Below, piece after piece: positions 43,293 through 51,711 of a DNA stretch of 57,329 nucleotides. This DNA is from Actinoplanes oryzae (GTDB lineage: Bacteria; Actinomycetota; Actinomycetes; Mycobacteriales; Micromonosporaceae). Position 1 is the first letter of the stretch; every line of letters begins with the position of its first letter. The position numbers and the translations under genes were made by a program. Under the pieces are notes generated by a model that was given only the letters and a program-made list of their open reading frames with translations, was not told where the DNA came from and ran no database searches. Location: contig NZ_JAUQWH010000043.1 of NCBI RefSeq assembly GCF_030757795.1, positions 1 to 57,329 on the forward strand. The letters run 5' to 3'.

Positions 43293-43314
43293 GCCCGGCA
43301 CGGTCGTGCCGGGC
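43293..43314 (-). promoter_or_regulatory. strong hairpin upstream of lasso precursor
   Basis: Perfect inverted repeat GCCCGGCACG (43293-43302) / CGTGCCGGGC (43305-43314), in practice a nine-pair stem with a short loop, 52 bases before the precursor ATG in the 135-base gap after B2. A second, weaker one (GCGGAC/GTCCGC) lies at 43323-43340. May be a terminator for C-B1-B2 or a processing/protective 5-prime stem for the precursor mRNA. Confidence 0.55.
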
Positions 43315-43376
43315 AGATCTCGGCGGACGTGCGCGTCCGCGTCAGTACCGTGGTCGTCGCGGTGAGCCCGGCGTCG

Positions 43377-43781
43377 TCACACCGAGCAGATCGTGGTGAG
43401 AGCCGTGCCGTCGCCCGACTCGTCGACCGGCCGGCCGCACGCCTCCACCCAGGCGTGCGCGGTGAACGGCGGGGCCGCGAGCACTCCGGCGCACCAGGTG
43501 ACCGATCGGCCCCATGCGCGGCAGACGAGGAAGGTGGCGATCGACCGCTGCAGACAGGCCTTCCGTCCGCAACATCGCGTGCTGACGGTCAGCACCAGGT
43601 TGCGAGCCCGCTGCGCTTCGGCGTAACTCGCCGGCGGCGCACCTCGCCGTACCGTCGCCAGGATCCGGCACAGGTCTGCGGGGCGTCGCCGGGCCAGCAC
43701 GCGGGCCACTCCGACCGCGGCCGAGACCACGAGCCGGTGCGGCACCGGGACGGCGACATCGTCGTCGGGCAGGACAGGCAT
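43377..43781 (-). CDS. lasso leader peptidase (B2, transglutaminase-like)
   Basis: 134 aa. Cysteine-protease domain that removes the leader. Catalytic Cys76 in GRKACLQRSIATFLVCR, His109 in FTAHAWVEACGRPV and candidate Asp120 just after (PVDE), matching the Cys-His-Asp triad of McjB-type B2 proteins. The ATG lies one base after the B1 stop. It needs the separate RRE protein B1 to recognise the precursor. Confidence 0.93.
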   Translation of the reverse strand: MPVLPDDDVAVPVPHRLVVSAAVGVARVLARRRPADLCRILATVRRGAPPASYAEAQRARNLVLTVSTRCCGRKACLQRSIATFLVCRAWGRSVTWCAGVLAAPPFTAHAWVEACGRPVDESGDGTALTTICSV

Positions 43782-43782
43782 G

Positions 43783-44040
43783 TCAGCACACCGCCAATCC
43801 GCCGGCCCGCAACTGCTCCAGCAGGGTGTCGACGTCCCGGACAAGCCGGTCGTCCCCGACGTCGAAACGGACCCGGAGATCGTCCAGGGCGCCGTCCCGG
43901 CCCCGGCCGGCGCGCACCGCCGCGACGATCACCGCCGCCGTCCGGCTGAGCTGCCAGTAGCGTCCGGTCCGCAGGTCCAGCAGGACGGCGCCGTACTCGG
44001 TGGGGGTGAATGTGACCTCAGCGCGCAGAGTGATCGGCAC
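43783..44040 (-). CDS. lasso RRE protein (B1, PqqD-like)
   Basis: 85 aa PqqD-type RiPP recognition element. EYGAVLLDLRTGRYWQLSRTAAVIVAAV gives the beta-hairpin plus first helix, and VGDDRLVRDVDTLLEQLRAGGLAV the C-terminal helix. It binds the leader through the YxxP motif seen in the precursor and delivers it to B2. Its start overlaps the cyclase gene by 23 bases and it is followed at once by B2. Confidence 0.93.
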   Translation of the reverse strand: MPITLRAEVTFTPTEYGAVLLDLRTGRYWQLSRTAAVIVAAVRAGRGRDGALDDLRVRFDVGDDRLVRDVDTLLEQLRAGGLAVC

Positions 44041-45859
44041 GGTCCGCTCCCTTCGCCGCCGTCGCGTCGCCGTGGTTCCGGGTGAACAGGGCGCAGGTCA
44101 GGGTGGCATCGAGGTCCCGCACCGGCACCCACCGCTCGCCCGGGAAGGCGCGGGCGGCGAGCACGTCGCGGTCGATGATGTGGTGCTCGGCCAGGTACGA
44201 GTGGTGGCACAGGCTCTGCAACTCGGCCCGTCCGGCCCGCAACCCGCGAACAGCCTGCGCGGTGCCGCCGGTCTTCCGCGAGCGGCGCAGGAAGTCGTCG
44301 GGCAGCAGCCCGCGCATGGCCTCCCGCATCAGCGGTTTGAACCGGCGGGGGTGGGACCGGTCCGGCAGCCGCACCGCCAGGCAGGCCTCGACGACACGAT
44401 CGTCGAAGAAGGGTGCTTCGAACGCCACGCCGAGATCGGCGCCCAGTTGCGCGGCGGCGCGGGCGACGGTCGCCCCGTCCCGGATCGCGCGCAGGTAGGC
44501 GTGTTCGCCCAGCGCCGGTGACAGCGGCTCGGCGGTCGCGGCGATCGCCAGCAGCCGCGCTTGCACGGCGGCCCGGTGGCCGGAGCTGAGCCAGGGCGGC
44601 CAGTACATCCGGTGTCCCCAGCTGATGCGCAGCGTGGGTTCCGCGAACTCGTCACGGGTGCCCATCGCGGCGATCGTGCGCCGCAACCAGGTGCCGTACG
44701 ACTCCGACCGGAACAGCGGCCCGAACGCGGTGCGGGCCGGCATGTCCTCCAGGAGCTGCAGAGCGCGCACCCGGCGCAGAGCGGTGACCGGATGCCGGCG
44801 CAGGATGGTGTGATCCCAGGCCGGCATGGACGTCAGCAGGTGGTCGCCGCCGAGCCCGGTGAGGTACGCCCGGGCGCCCAGCTCCCGCGCTCCGGTGATC
44901 ATCGCCGCCATCCGGGGCGCGGCGCGAAGGGCGTCGGACGGCTCATCGAAACACGTCCGCACCGCGGACAGGCCCGCGTAGAAGCCGGGCAGCCCGTCGA
45001 GCGAAAAAACGCGGTGCTGCACGCAGGGCAGGGCGGGCAGCGCCTTGCGCGCCCACATCAGGTCCTCCCGGCCCCCCGGATCGTCGTTGTAGGCGGTCCC
45101 GGCGAGCACGGTCGCCGGCCCTCGCGCGGCGAAGTAGGTCAGGGGCGTCGAGTCGAAGCCTCCGGACAGGTCGGCGTGGATGACACCGCCGGCCGCTGTC
45201 CTGGTCGCCACCGCCGCGGCGAGCGTGTCGCGGAGCCGGCGGGCACCGGCCGCGATCCCGAGCTCGGCGGCCGGCGGCGTCCACCAGCGGCGCCGGCGCA
45301 CCCTTTCGCCCGCGGCGTCGATCCAGGCGGCCTCGCCGGCGCGAACCGGTTCGACACCACGCCAGAGCGGCTCGTCGAGACAGGGGTAGGGGAGCGACCT
45401 GACGGTCCGCAGCGCGATCGTCGTGTCGTCGAAGGGCAGCGATCCGATCCGGGCCAGGACGTCCGCACGGTCGGCGGCGATCCGGACGCCACCGATGCGG
45501 GCCGTGGCGAACCGGCGGGCGCCCGTGGCCGAGCTGAGCACCCCGATCGCCCCGTCCCTGGTGGCGAGGACGCCGAAGCCGCCGTGCCGGGTGCGCGCGA
45601 GCGTCTCGGGACCGTCCTCGTGGTGCGCCGCCCGGGTCAGTGCGGCGGCGTCGGCGTCGCTGAAGCCGATGACCGCCACCCGGGTGCGGCCCACGAGCGC
45701 GGACACCGCCACCTGATCCGCCGGATGAGTGTGCAGGAGCCACGGTCTGCCGGAGGCATGCCGGACGACGGTGTGACCGTCACCCAGCCGCTGTGCCAGC
45801 TCGTCGGCTGCCGGGTGGTCGGGCAGCGCGATGACGTGCCAGCCTGTGCCTGATACCAC
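44018..45859 (-). CDS. lasso cyclase (C, asparagine-synthetase-like)
   Basis: 613 aa from GTG 45859 with GGGAGGA upstream. The N-terminal glutaminase-like half lacks the N-terminal Cys, as expected for lasso cyclases. The C-terminal half has the ATP-pyrophosphatase motif ADLSGGFDSTPL (SGGFDS at 232-237) and GLGGDHLLT (335-343). It adenylates the Asp/Glu side chain of the core and closes the macrolactam with the N-terminal amine. Lies 45 bases after the SARP gene on the same strand, so it may share its promoter. Confidence 0.95.
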   Translation of the reverse strand: MVSGTGWHVIALPDHPAADELAQRLGDGHTVVRHASGRPWLLHTHPADQVAVSALVGRTRVAVIGFSDADAAALTRAAHHEDGPETLARTRHGGFGVLATRDGAIGVLSSATGARRFATARIGGVRIAADRADVLARIGSLPFDDTTIALRTVRSLPYPCLDEPLWRGVEPVRAGEAAWIDAAGERVRRRRWWTPPAAELGIAAGARRLRDTLAAAVATRTAAGGVIHADLSGGFDSTPLTYFAARGPATVLAGTAYNDDPGGREDLMWARKALPALPCVQHRVFSLDGLPGFYAGLSAVRTCFDEPSDALRAAPRMAAMITGARELGARAYLTGLGGDHLLTSMPAWDHTILRRHPVTALRRVRALQLLEDMPARTAFGPLFRSESYGTWLRRTIAAMGTRDEFAEPTLRISWGHRMYWPPWLSSGHRAAVQARLLAIAATAEPLSPALGEHAYLRAIRDGATVARAAAQLGADLGVAFEAPFFDDRVVEACLAVRLPDRSHPRRFKPLMREAMRGLLPDDFLRRSRKTGGTAQAVRGLRAGRAELQSLCHHSYLAEHHIIDRDVLAARAFPGERWVPVRDLDATLTCALFTRNHGDATAAKGADRADHSAR

Positions 45860-45903
45860 GATTCCTCCCGGTCGGCGTCGGCGTGCCTTGCTGACACCCA
45901 GCC

Positions 45904-46689
45904 TCACGCCGGCGTGTGGTCGCGCCGTGGTCGCACCGTGGTTCCTGACCCGTCGGCCCGCAGCATCAGCCGGTGCAGCCCCTGCGTCTCCGCGGAGGGC
46001 TCGACGCCCAACGCTTCGTTGAGCTGCCGGCGCAGCGTCTCGTACCGCAGCAGCGCCTCGGCCGTCCGCCCGCCCTGGTGCAGGCTCTGGAGGAGCCGGC
46101 GCCACAGGCTCTCGCGGAAGGGGTGCTGAACGAGCAGTCCCTGTACCCGGGCGGCCACCGCGCCGTGATCCCGGCCGGCGAGCAGGAGGTCGCACCGGCG
46201 CTCGGCCGCTTGGAGCAACTCCTCGTCCAGCGCTGCCACGGTGCGTTCCACCCAGCTCACGCCCTCCAGGCCGGCGAGCGGCCGGCCGCGCCAGAGCGCG
46301 AGGCAGCTGTCGAGTAGCACCGCCTCCGCCGCCGGGTCGTCCGTCGCCGCGGCCCGGGCGCGGCCGGCCCGGAAGCGGCCCACGTCGACGTCCTCCGGAT
46401 CGACGCACAAGCGGTATCCGCCCGGGTGGGAGGCGATCACGTCGAACCGGGCCCCGACGGCCAGCAGCGACCGTAACCTGCGGACGTATCCGCGGACGGT
46501 GGTGCGGGCGGACGGCGGCGGGTCGTCGTCCCACAGCACCCGGATGATGGTCTCGACGCTGACCGGGCGGTCCGGGCTCAGGGCGAGCAGGCTGAGCGTC
46601 AGCCGCTGCTGGCGGCTGGGTATCGCCCGCTCGCCACCCGTCGTCCGGACAGTCACGTCACCGAGCAGATCGACCAGAATGTCCCCCAT
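45904..46689 (-). CDS. SARP-family pathway regulator
   Basis: 261 aa. N-terminal winged helix (VDLLGDVTVRTTGGERAIPSRQQRLTLSLLAL, VETIIRVLWDDDPPPSARTTVRGYVRRLRSLL) and BTAD (DVGRFRAGRARAAATDDPAA ... HPFRESLWRRLLQSLHQGGRTAEALLRYETLRRQL). No ATPase or TPR part, so a small SARP of the ActII-4 type. Immediately upstream of the cyclase gene and codirectional: the likely pathway-specific activator of the lasso cluster. Confidence 0.93.
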   Translation of the reverse strand: MGDILVDLLGDVTVRTTGGERAIPSRQQRLTLSLLALSPDRPVSVETIIRVLWDDDPPPSARTTVRGYVRRLRSLLAVGARFDVIASHPGGYRLCVDPEDVDVGRFRAGRARAAATDDPAAEAVLLDSCLALWRGRPLAGLEGVSWVERTVAALDEELLQAAERRCDLLLAGRDHGAVAARVQGLLVQHPFRESLWRRLLQSLHQGGRTAEALLRYETLRRQLNEALGVEPSAETQGLHRLMLRADGSGTTVRPRRDHTPA

Positions 46690-46764
46690 GGACAGCCATG
46701 GTGCGCCCGCCCGCCGCCCGTTCTGTTGACGAATTGTTGTCGCGCCGCGGACCGGCGGCCGCGA

Positions 46765-47265
46765 TCAGGGGCGAAGGCCGTCCGGGGTGCCGAGCGACTT
46801 CACGTAGCGGCGGGCCGGGACCTCCATCGTGGTGGCCCCGGCCTCCGCGACGTAGGTGAAGCCGCCGCCGTCGGACCAGCCCTGCCGCTCGTAGAAGCGC
46901 CGCGCCCGCGTGTTGCCGGGCGCCACGGCGAGCCAGGCCGTTCCGTGCCCCGCGCCGGCCACCTGCTGCTCCGCGTCGGTCAGCAGGGTGGCGGCGACGC
47001 CGGTGCCCCGGTGGGCGGCCGCCACGTACACCTGCTCGACCTCCTCACCGTCGACCACGGTGAAGCCCGCGAGCTCGCCGTCGCGCACTGCCACGGTGGC
47101 GCGCTCGATGCGGCCGGCGGTGCGGGGGACGAACGATTCCGGCGTACGGAAGGGAAGCAGCTCGTCGGGCACATGCCCGGCGTGCCCGTCGTGCCACCCG
47201 GTGTGCCACAGCGCGGCAAGCGCGAGGACATCGTCAGCGGTGGCGGGGCGCAGCTCGATCGGCAT
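46765..47265 (-). CDS. GNAT-family N-acetyltransferase
   Basis: 166 aa from ATG 47265. GNAT core: IELRPATADDVLALAALWHTGW, GFTVVDGEEVEQVYVAAAHRGTGVAATLLTDAEQQV (acetyl-CoA binding R/Q-x-x-G-x-G/A as HRGTGVA) and NTRARRFYERQGWSDGG. Substrate unknown. It lies 75 bases upstream of the SARP gene on the same strand but need not belong to the lasso locus. Confidence 0.9.
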   Translation of the reverse strand: MPIELRPATADDVLALAALWHTGWHDGHAGHVPDELLPFRTPESFVPRTAGRIERATVAVRDGELAGFTVVDGEEVEQVYVAAAHRGTGVAATLLTDAEQQVAGAGHGTAWLAVAPGNTRARRFYERQGWSDGGGFTYVAEAGATTMEVPARRYVKSLGTPDGLRP

Positions 47266-47344
47266 GCCGCCGAGGCTATCCCCTTGCCGCGGCTCGCGGG
47301 CTGCTACGGTCGGCGCGTCGGCGTCGGTCAGCGGGAGGGGCAGC

Positions 47345-47704
47345 GTGGACGTGCCGGACCAGCAGTCGCCGCTGCCCAGATTCATGATCCTCATCTATGA
47401 GCGCGAGGCGCCGGCGAGCGCCACGGCGGCCCCGCCCACCGTGCTCCAGGCGCACCTGCAGCTGCCGCGCCAGATCGCCGAGACCGGCGCCCGCATCATC
47501 GCGGGCAATGCGATGGGTCCGCCCTCGAACGCCGTGTCGATCCGCGACAACGTCCCGGTCGGCGGGTCGCTGGCGGGCAGCGACCAGACCCTCGCCGGCT
47601 ACTTCCTCGTGGAAGCCTCCGATCTGGACCACGCCGTCTGGATCGGCCGCATGGTCCCCGTCATCGACGGCTGGGTCGAGGTCCGCCCCGTCCTCGAGCG
47701 GTGA
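47345..47704 (+). CDS. YCII-related domain protein
   Basis: 119 aa from GTG 47345, with GGGAGGGG upstream. RFMILIYEREAP near the N-terminus, then GARIIAGNAMGPPSNAVSIRDN and YFLVEASDLDHAVWIGRMVP, the pattern of YCII-related (DGPF/YciI-like) ferredoxin-fold proteins. Function not established for this group. Divergent from the acetyltransferase. Confidence 0.85.
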   Translation: MDVPDQQSPLPRFMILIYEREAPASATAAPPTVLQAHLQLPRQIAETGARIIAGNAMGPPSNAVSIRDNVPVGGSLAGSDQTLAGYFLVEASDLDHAVWIGRMVPVIDGWVEVRPVLER

Positions 47705-47888
47705 CCGTTCGCGCGTAGTCGTACCGCTCCGCATCGAGTACCCGGCACGATCCCGCGGCCCGGGAGGCGGTGTGCCGATGTCGCCAAGGCTGTCCAGCAG
47801 CTGGTCGCGGGCCTGATGGAGCCGCCCGGAGCAATCGGGAGCGTCCCAGCGATCTTGTGCGGTGTGGACCAGGCCGCTGGTTTGGCGT

Positions 47889-48071
47889 TCACAAGGTGTC
47901 GAAAGCGGGCGTCCCGATCACGCGGTACAGCCAGTCGGACAGCACGGGTGCCTGATCCTTGGTGAGCATGATGGCGAGGCCCTCGTCCGCCACCCGAACA
48001 GGGTAGTCGTTGCGCGGCGCCACCTCGATGCGCACGCGATCGGCGGCAGAAGAGTGCGTCGGCTCTGTCAC
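47889..48071 (-). CDS. uncharacterised 60-aa protein
   Basis: 60 aa; ATG overlaps the stop of the gene in front by four bases (ATGA), which supports it as real. Sequence features: VRIEVAPRNDYPVRVADEGLAIMLTKDQAPVLSDWLYRVIG, a beta-strand pair then an amphipathic helix. No family recognised. Probably acts with the upstream possible immunity protein. Confidence 0.6.
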   Translation of the reverse strand: MTEPTHSSAADRVRIEVAPRNDYPVRVADEGLAIMLTKDQAPVLSDWLYRVIGTPAFDTL

Positions 48072-48337
48072 GGCTCCAGGAAAGCGTCGTCATGCCAGAC
48101 GTCTTCGTAGCCGGGCGCGAGGACGACCCCCATGCCAGGTGGCAGAGCCAGGTAGGGCACCAGCTCGGGGAACTGAACGACGACGTGCTCGACGTGGACG
48201 GGACTGAAGAATCCATCGTCCTGTGGCGCCGGCTCACCTCGCCATACGTACCAGCCGTTGGTCTGCCCGACCGGCGGGTGCCGGACAGCGTTAAGCGGCA
48301 GCAAGTCCGAGCCACGACTCAACCCGACGCCGCTCAT
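48068..48337 (-). CDS. possible Imm33/DUF2185-like protein
   Basis: 89 aa from ATG 48337. The segment QTNGWYVWRGEPAPQDDGFF, then PVHVEHVV and LVPYLALPPGMGVVLAPGYEDVW, resembles the small Imm33/DUF2185 immunity-type domain (GWYIW...FxPLHVEHL...PYLxLPPGWRF). Longer in-frame starts lack similarity. No cognate toxin gene is recognisable beside it; only the 60-aa coupled gene follows. Family call is from pattern memory, moderate confidence. Confidence 0.6.
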   Translation of the reverse strand: MSGVGLSRGSDLLPLNAVRHPPVGQTNGWYVWRGEPAPQDDGFFSPVHVEHVVVQFPELVPYLALPPGMGVVLAPGYEDVWHDDAFLEP

Positions 48338-48521
48338 CGTCAGCCGGCCGGGGCGCAGCGGCGCGACACCGAAGCGACGACAGACCCGGCGTTGTGCCCA
48401 GAAGATCACGCCGGATCCTCGCACATCCCCGCAGCGCCGCATGAGCCTCCACTGTCACCAGTCCTCAGGCCCGGCGCGCACTGACCGCGGCAAGTCAGGA
48501 TGGCGGCACAAGACACCTGCG

Positions 48522-48821
48522 CTACGTGGCCAGAAGCTCCAGAGCGGTTCCCGGGCGGAGGAACGTGCCGGTAAAAGTGATGGAGTGTGCAGTGAGGGCT
48601 CCGGTTACCGTCCTTGACGTTCCGGTGCTCATGCTGAGTTCCAGCGGAGCGCTGCTCAGCCAATCCATGCGAGCCTGGACGACTCTCGTGCCCACTGCGA
48701 CCTCGATCCGGGCGGTGGCACCGCGCCGAAGCCGTGCCACCCGTTGGCCGTCCACCCAGAATTCCATCCGCCGTGCGATACCACCTACGTCTTGATCCCG
48801 ACGCAGATCAATCCATGGCAT
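48522..48821 (-). CDS. small PEGA-like protein of unknown function
   Basis: 99 aa from ATG 48821 with a strong AGGAGGA ribosome site. MEFWVDGQRVARLRRGATARIEVAVGTRVVQARMDW is the beta-rich pattern of PEGA-like small proteins (short strand, DGxxVGxLxxGxxxxxxVxxGxHxVxxxxxW). The C-terminal half (VTGALTAHSITFTGTFLRPG) is also beta. No signal peptide. Role unknown. Confidence 0.7.
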   Translation of the reverse strand: MPWIDLRRDQDVGGIARRMEFWVDGQRVARLRRGATARIEVAVGTRVVQARMDWLSSAPLELSMSTGTSRTVTGALTAHSITFTGTFLRPGTALELLAT

Positions 48822-49086
48822 GACCGAATTCCTCCTGATGAATTGGACGCGTCGATCCCTACCGAGGAAGGTGCCTCCATGCCTCTTTACCCTGAGTGCT
48901 TCACCGGGAACCAGGCCATCGGAGATGGCTGACGAGCACGACCGCTTGGCACGAGCGTGTGCCGAGCCGACTCGTTCGACGTGGCATGGCGTGACGGCCG
49001 TCCACCCACCGGAGCGCACGCTCGGCGGCAGAAGCGGATACCGAGGTGTCGTTGCATGGCGCTGGTCCTGCCACGAGGATCTAGGG

Positions 49087-49680
49087 ATGAACTCAGCAAC
49101 CATTCCGGCCGGCGCGGACTTCTCGCACAAGCCTGTGCTGAACGGCGAGAAGGTGACCCTACGGCCGGTGGGCGCGCAAGACGCACCACTGATCGCCGCG
49201 ATCATTGATGACCCGGAGGTGCGCAGGTACACCGGCGGCGCACACCTCACGTTCCACCATCGCGGTCTCGAAGCCGTGTACGCGGCACGCGCGACCGCGG
49301 CGGACCGGCTCGACCTCGCTGTTGTGGACAACGCCAGCGGTGAGTTCGTCGGTGAAGTGGTGCTTAACGAGTGGGACCAGCACAACCGCAGCTGCAACTT
49401 CCGGGCGATGATCGGCCCAGGGGGACGCGACCGCGGACTCGGCACCGAAGCGACTCGCCTGATCGTCGGCTATGGCTTCGAGACGATGTGCCTGCACCGT
49501 ATCTATCTGTTCGTCTATGCCTTCAATCCACGGGCCAGACGCGTTTACGAGAAGGTCGGCTTCACCACCGAAGGTGTCGACCGTGACGCCCTTCTGCATG
49601 ACGGCACCTGGGTGGACGCCGTCCGTATGTCTCTGCTCGACCACGAGTGGCGCCCGAGAGGAGCGTCTGCCCGTCTCTGA
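49087..49680 (+). CDS. GNAT acetyltransferase (RimJ/RimL-like)
   Basis: 197 aa. GEKVTLRPVGAQDAPLIAAIIDDPEVRRYTGG at the start, VVDNASGEFVGEVVLNEWD, GPGGRDRGLGTEATRLIVGYGFE (acetyl-CoA loop RDRGLG) and NPRARRVYEKVGFTTEG. Typical of the Acetyltransf_3 group that modifies ribosomal proteins or drugs. Start chosen for GAGG upstream and family N-terminus. Stands alone before the recombinase region. Confidence 0.92.
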   Translation: MNSATIPAGADFSHKPVLNGEKVTLRPVGAQDAPLIAAIIDDPEVRRYTGGAHLTFHHRGLEAVYAARATAADRLDLAVVDNASGEFVGEVVLNEWDQHNRSCNFRAMIGPGGRDRGLGTEATRLIVGYGFETMCLHRIYLFVYAFNPRARRVYEKVGFTTEGVDRDALLHDGTWVDAVRMSLLDHEWRPRGASARL

Positions 49681-49745
49681 CAAATTCTGCACAGCGAACT
49701 AGCCGACTCTCGGTAGATTCGCTCGCTCTTGTCCGTCGCTCGTTG

Positions 49746-50661
49746 TTATGTGCCGGAGGCCATGTAGGCAGCGAGGATGTAGTTGGGGTGCCGGTCGAGG
49801 TTCTTACGGGCTCGGTCGTAGCGCATGGTGGTTTTGGGTCGGCGTGGCGGGCGGCGATCTGGACGTCGCGGAGGCTGACGCGGGCGTCGAGCATGGTGGT
49901 CACGAAGGTGTGGCGCAGCATGTGCGGGTGCATCTTGGGCATGCGGATGCCGGCGGTGGCGGCGAGGTGCTTGAGCCTGCGGGTCGCGGCGTGCCGGTCC
50001 ATCCGGGCGCCGATGGTGTTGCGCAGGATCGGCCCGTTGAGGCGTTCACCAACGGCCCGGTCGATAGCGCGGGCCACTGCGGGTGGCAGCGGGACGAGGA
50101 CGACCTTGCCGCCCTTGCCGTGGACGCGCAGCACACGGTGTCCGTGTTCCTCGCCCAGGTCGGCGATGCTCGCGCCGCAGGCTTCGAAGATTCGTAGACC
50201 GAGCAGCCCCAGCAGCGCGATCAACGCGAAGTCGTTGGGATTGATCGACTGCCGTGCCGTGGTTATCGGGGGCTTCGAACTGTAGGTGACTCAGGCCGAG
50301 GGTGGGTGATTCAGCCGGCACGGTGGGGCGGCGGACGTAGTCGGCTGGAGAGTGTTCGAGGATGGCGTCGATGACGCAGACCCGGTAGAAGCCGACCACC
50401 ACCGATAGGCGCCGGGAGACCGTCGAAGGCTGGTATCGGCGGACGTCTTGCAGCCAGCGCACGTACCGCTCGACGTCGGCTCTGTGCAAGGCGAGCGGGT
50501 CGAGGTCTTGGTCGGTGCACCAGCGGAGGTAGACGCAGGTCGGAGCCGGTGTGCACGCGGGTTTGCCCACGGTAGCGGCCCAGGAAGGCGGACGCCGCGG
50601 CCCGCAGGACGAGTTGATCGGAGGAGACGACGTTGGACACGGAGGTGGGAAAGTCAGCCAT
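49746..50661 (-). pseudogene. decayed tyrosine recombinase, frameshifted paralogue of 52017-52928
   Basis: Conceptual product matches the intact recombinase along its length from MADFPTSVSNVVSSDQLVLR to AAYMASGT, but needs at least three frame changes: near 50541 (after HTGSDL, about 2 bases lost), near 50265 (after HLQFEA) and near 49836 (after RHADPK, one base lost). The middle frame keeps LLGLLGLRIFEACGA and HPHMLRHTFVTT. It has the same orientation as the intact copy, 1.4 kb upstream in map order, with the lectin gene between them. Not expected to give a functional protein. Confidence 0.88.
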
Positions 50662-50669
50662 ACACCACC

Positions 50670-50749
50670 GTGCGTCACCAGCGACGATGAACGCCAGCAC
50701 GCCCGGAGCGGCAGAAGAGCACACTTTGGCCCCGCCTTATGTGACGCAC
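50670..50749. repeat. inverted 9-mers GTGCGTCAC/GTGACGCAC beside recombinase pseudogene
   Basis: GTGCGTCAC at 50670-50678 and its reverse complement at 50741-50749. The same 9-mer GTGCGTCAC lies at 52937-52945, also 9 bases outside the ATG of the intact recombinase. Could be recombinase arm/core sites or only conserved leader sequence. Confidence 0.4.
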
Positions 50750-50841
50750 GACTTCCACGCCGCGGCCGTCCAGACAGGGCGACCCAATGGCGCATATCTG
50801 TTTCGCTTGCGCCACGCGATCGTCTACGCCTTTCGAGGGGA

Positions 50842-51711
50842 TCAGCCCCAGACCTGCTGTGGCTGACTGTTACAACCCCAAATCTGGACTTTCGCGCCGT
50901 CGTTGCGGATGTTGTTCAGGTCCGCATCCAGGCACTTGTTGTACCGGTCGTTCATGATCCTGCCGCCAGAACTGACCCGCCACTTCTGCTGTCCCTGGCC
51001 GTTACAGCCATATATCTGAACCTTCGACCCGTCGGCCCCGTTACCATTCGTGTCGGCGTCCAGGCACATGCCCGGGTACCTCACGCTGCGGACCTCGCCA
51101 TTCGCGGCCAACCGCCAGCCCTGCTGCGCCGTGCCGTTGCATCGCCACAACTGCACCTTGCTGCCGTCGCGGCCGCCGCCATTAATATCGACGTCTAAGC
51201 ACTTGCTGGTATTGCCGGAGTTGCGCAACACCACTTTCGCCGGGTAGACGCTCACACACGCCGTCGCAAGATGTTTAGCGTTGCTCCAAACCCCAACGCA
51301 TGCCTCCCCGGTCCGGGCCGGGTATCCGTCCGGCTTCCACATCTCTGCACCGGAAACGTTCGTCGACTCGTGATAGGTGCCGCGGAACTGCTTATAGCGG
51401 TCGACGGTCGCCCCGGTGGTGTCGCGAAGCTCGTAGCTGAACTGCCAGTTCTGAAGACCAAGGCCAGCCGCAAAGGAGGCCTTGACCAGATATATCTGAT
51501 CGCCACGACCGGTAACGTCAATCCGCAACATTCCGCCAGCGATGCACTGCTGTACTCCCGGGATGCAGATCTTGCCCCACTGCGTCTGTCCGGACGCGTC
51601 TGCGTATGCCGCAGTCGGCGCGGCAAAAAGCGACACGACGATCGCCAGCACAGCAGCCAAGGCTGCCGTCGCGAACCGAGGTAGACGCCTCAACAGGTTG
51701 CCCTTCTTCAT
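50842..51711 (-). CDS. secreted ricin-type beta-trefoil lectin
   Basis: 289 aa; ATG 51711 with GGGGAGGG upstream. Sec signal peptide 1-39 (LPRFATAALAAVLAIVVSLFAAPTAAYA). Residues 40-157: Cys-containing beta-rich domain without a recognised family. Residues 158-289: a RICIN domain with three repeats, each with CLDxD...DGxxVQxWxC and the QxW motifs QQGW (196), QQKW (241) and QQVW (285). Binds carbohydrate, probably outside the cell. No catalytic domain is attached. GC appears lower than in neighbours, and it is bracketed by two recombinase copies, so it is probably acquired. Confidence 0.9.
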   Translation of the reverse strand: MKKGNLLRRLPRFATAALAAVLAIVVSLFAAPTAAYADASGQTQWGKICIPGVQQCIAGGMLRIDVTGRGDQIYLVKASFAAGLGLQNWQFSYELRDTTGATVDRYKQFRGTYHESTNVSGAEMWKPDGYPARTGEACVGVWSNAKHLATACVSVYPAKVVLRNSGNTSKCLDVDINGGGRDGSKVQLWRCNGTAQQGWRLAANGEVRSVRYPGMCLDADTNGNGADGSKVQIYGCNGQGQQKWRVSSGGRIMNDRYNKCLDADLNNIRNDGAKVQIWGCNSQPQQVWG

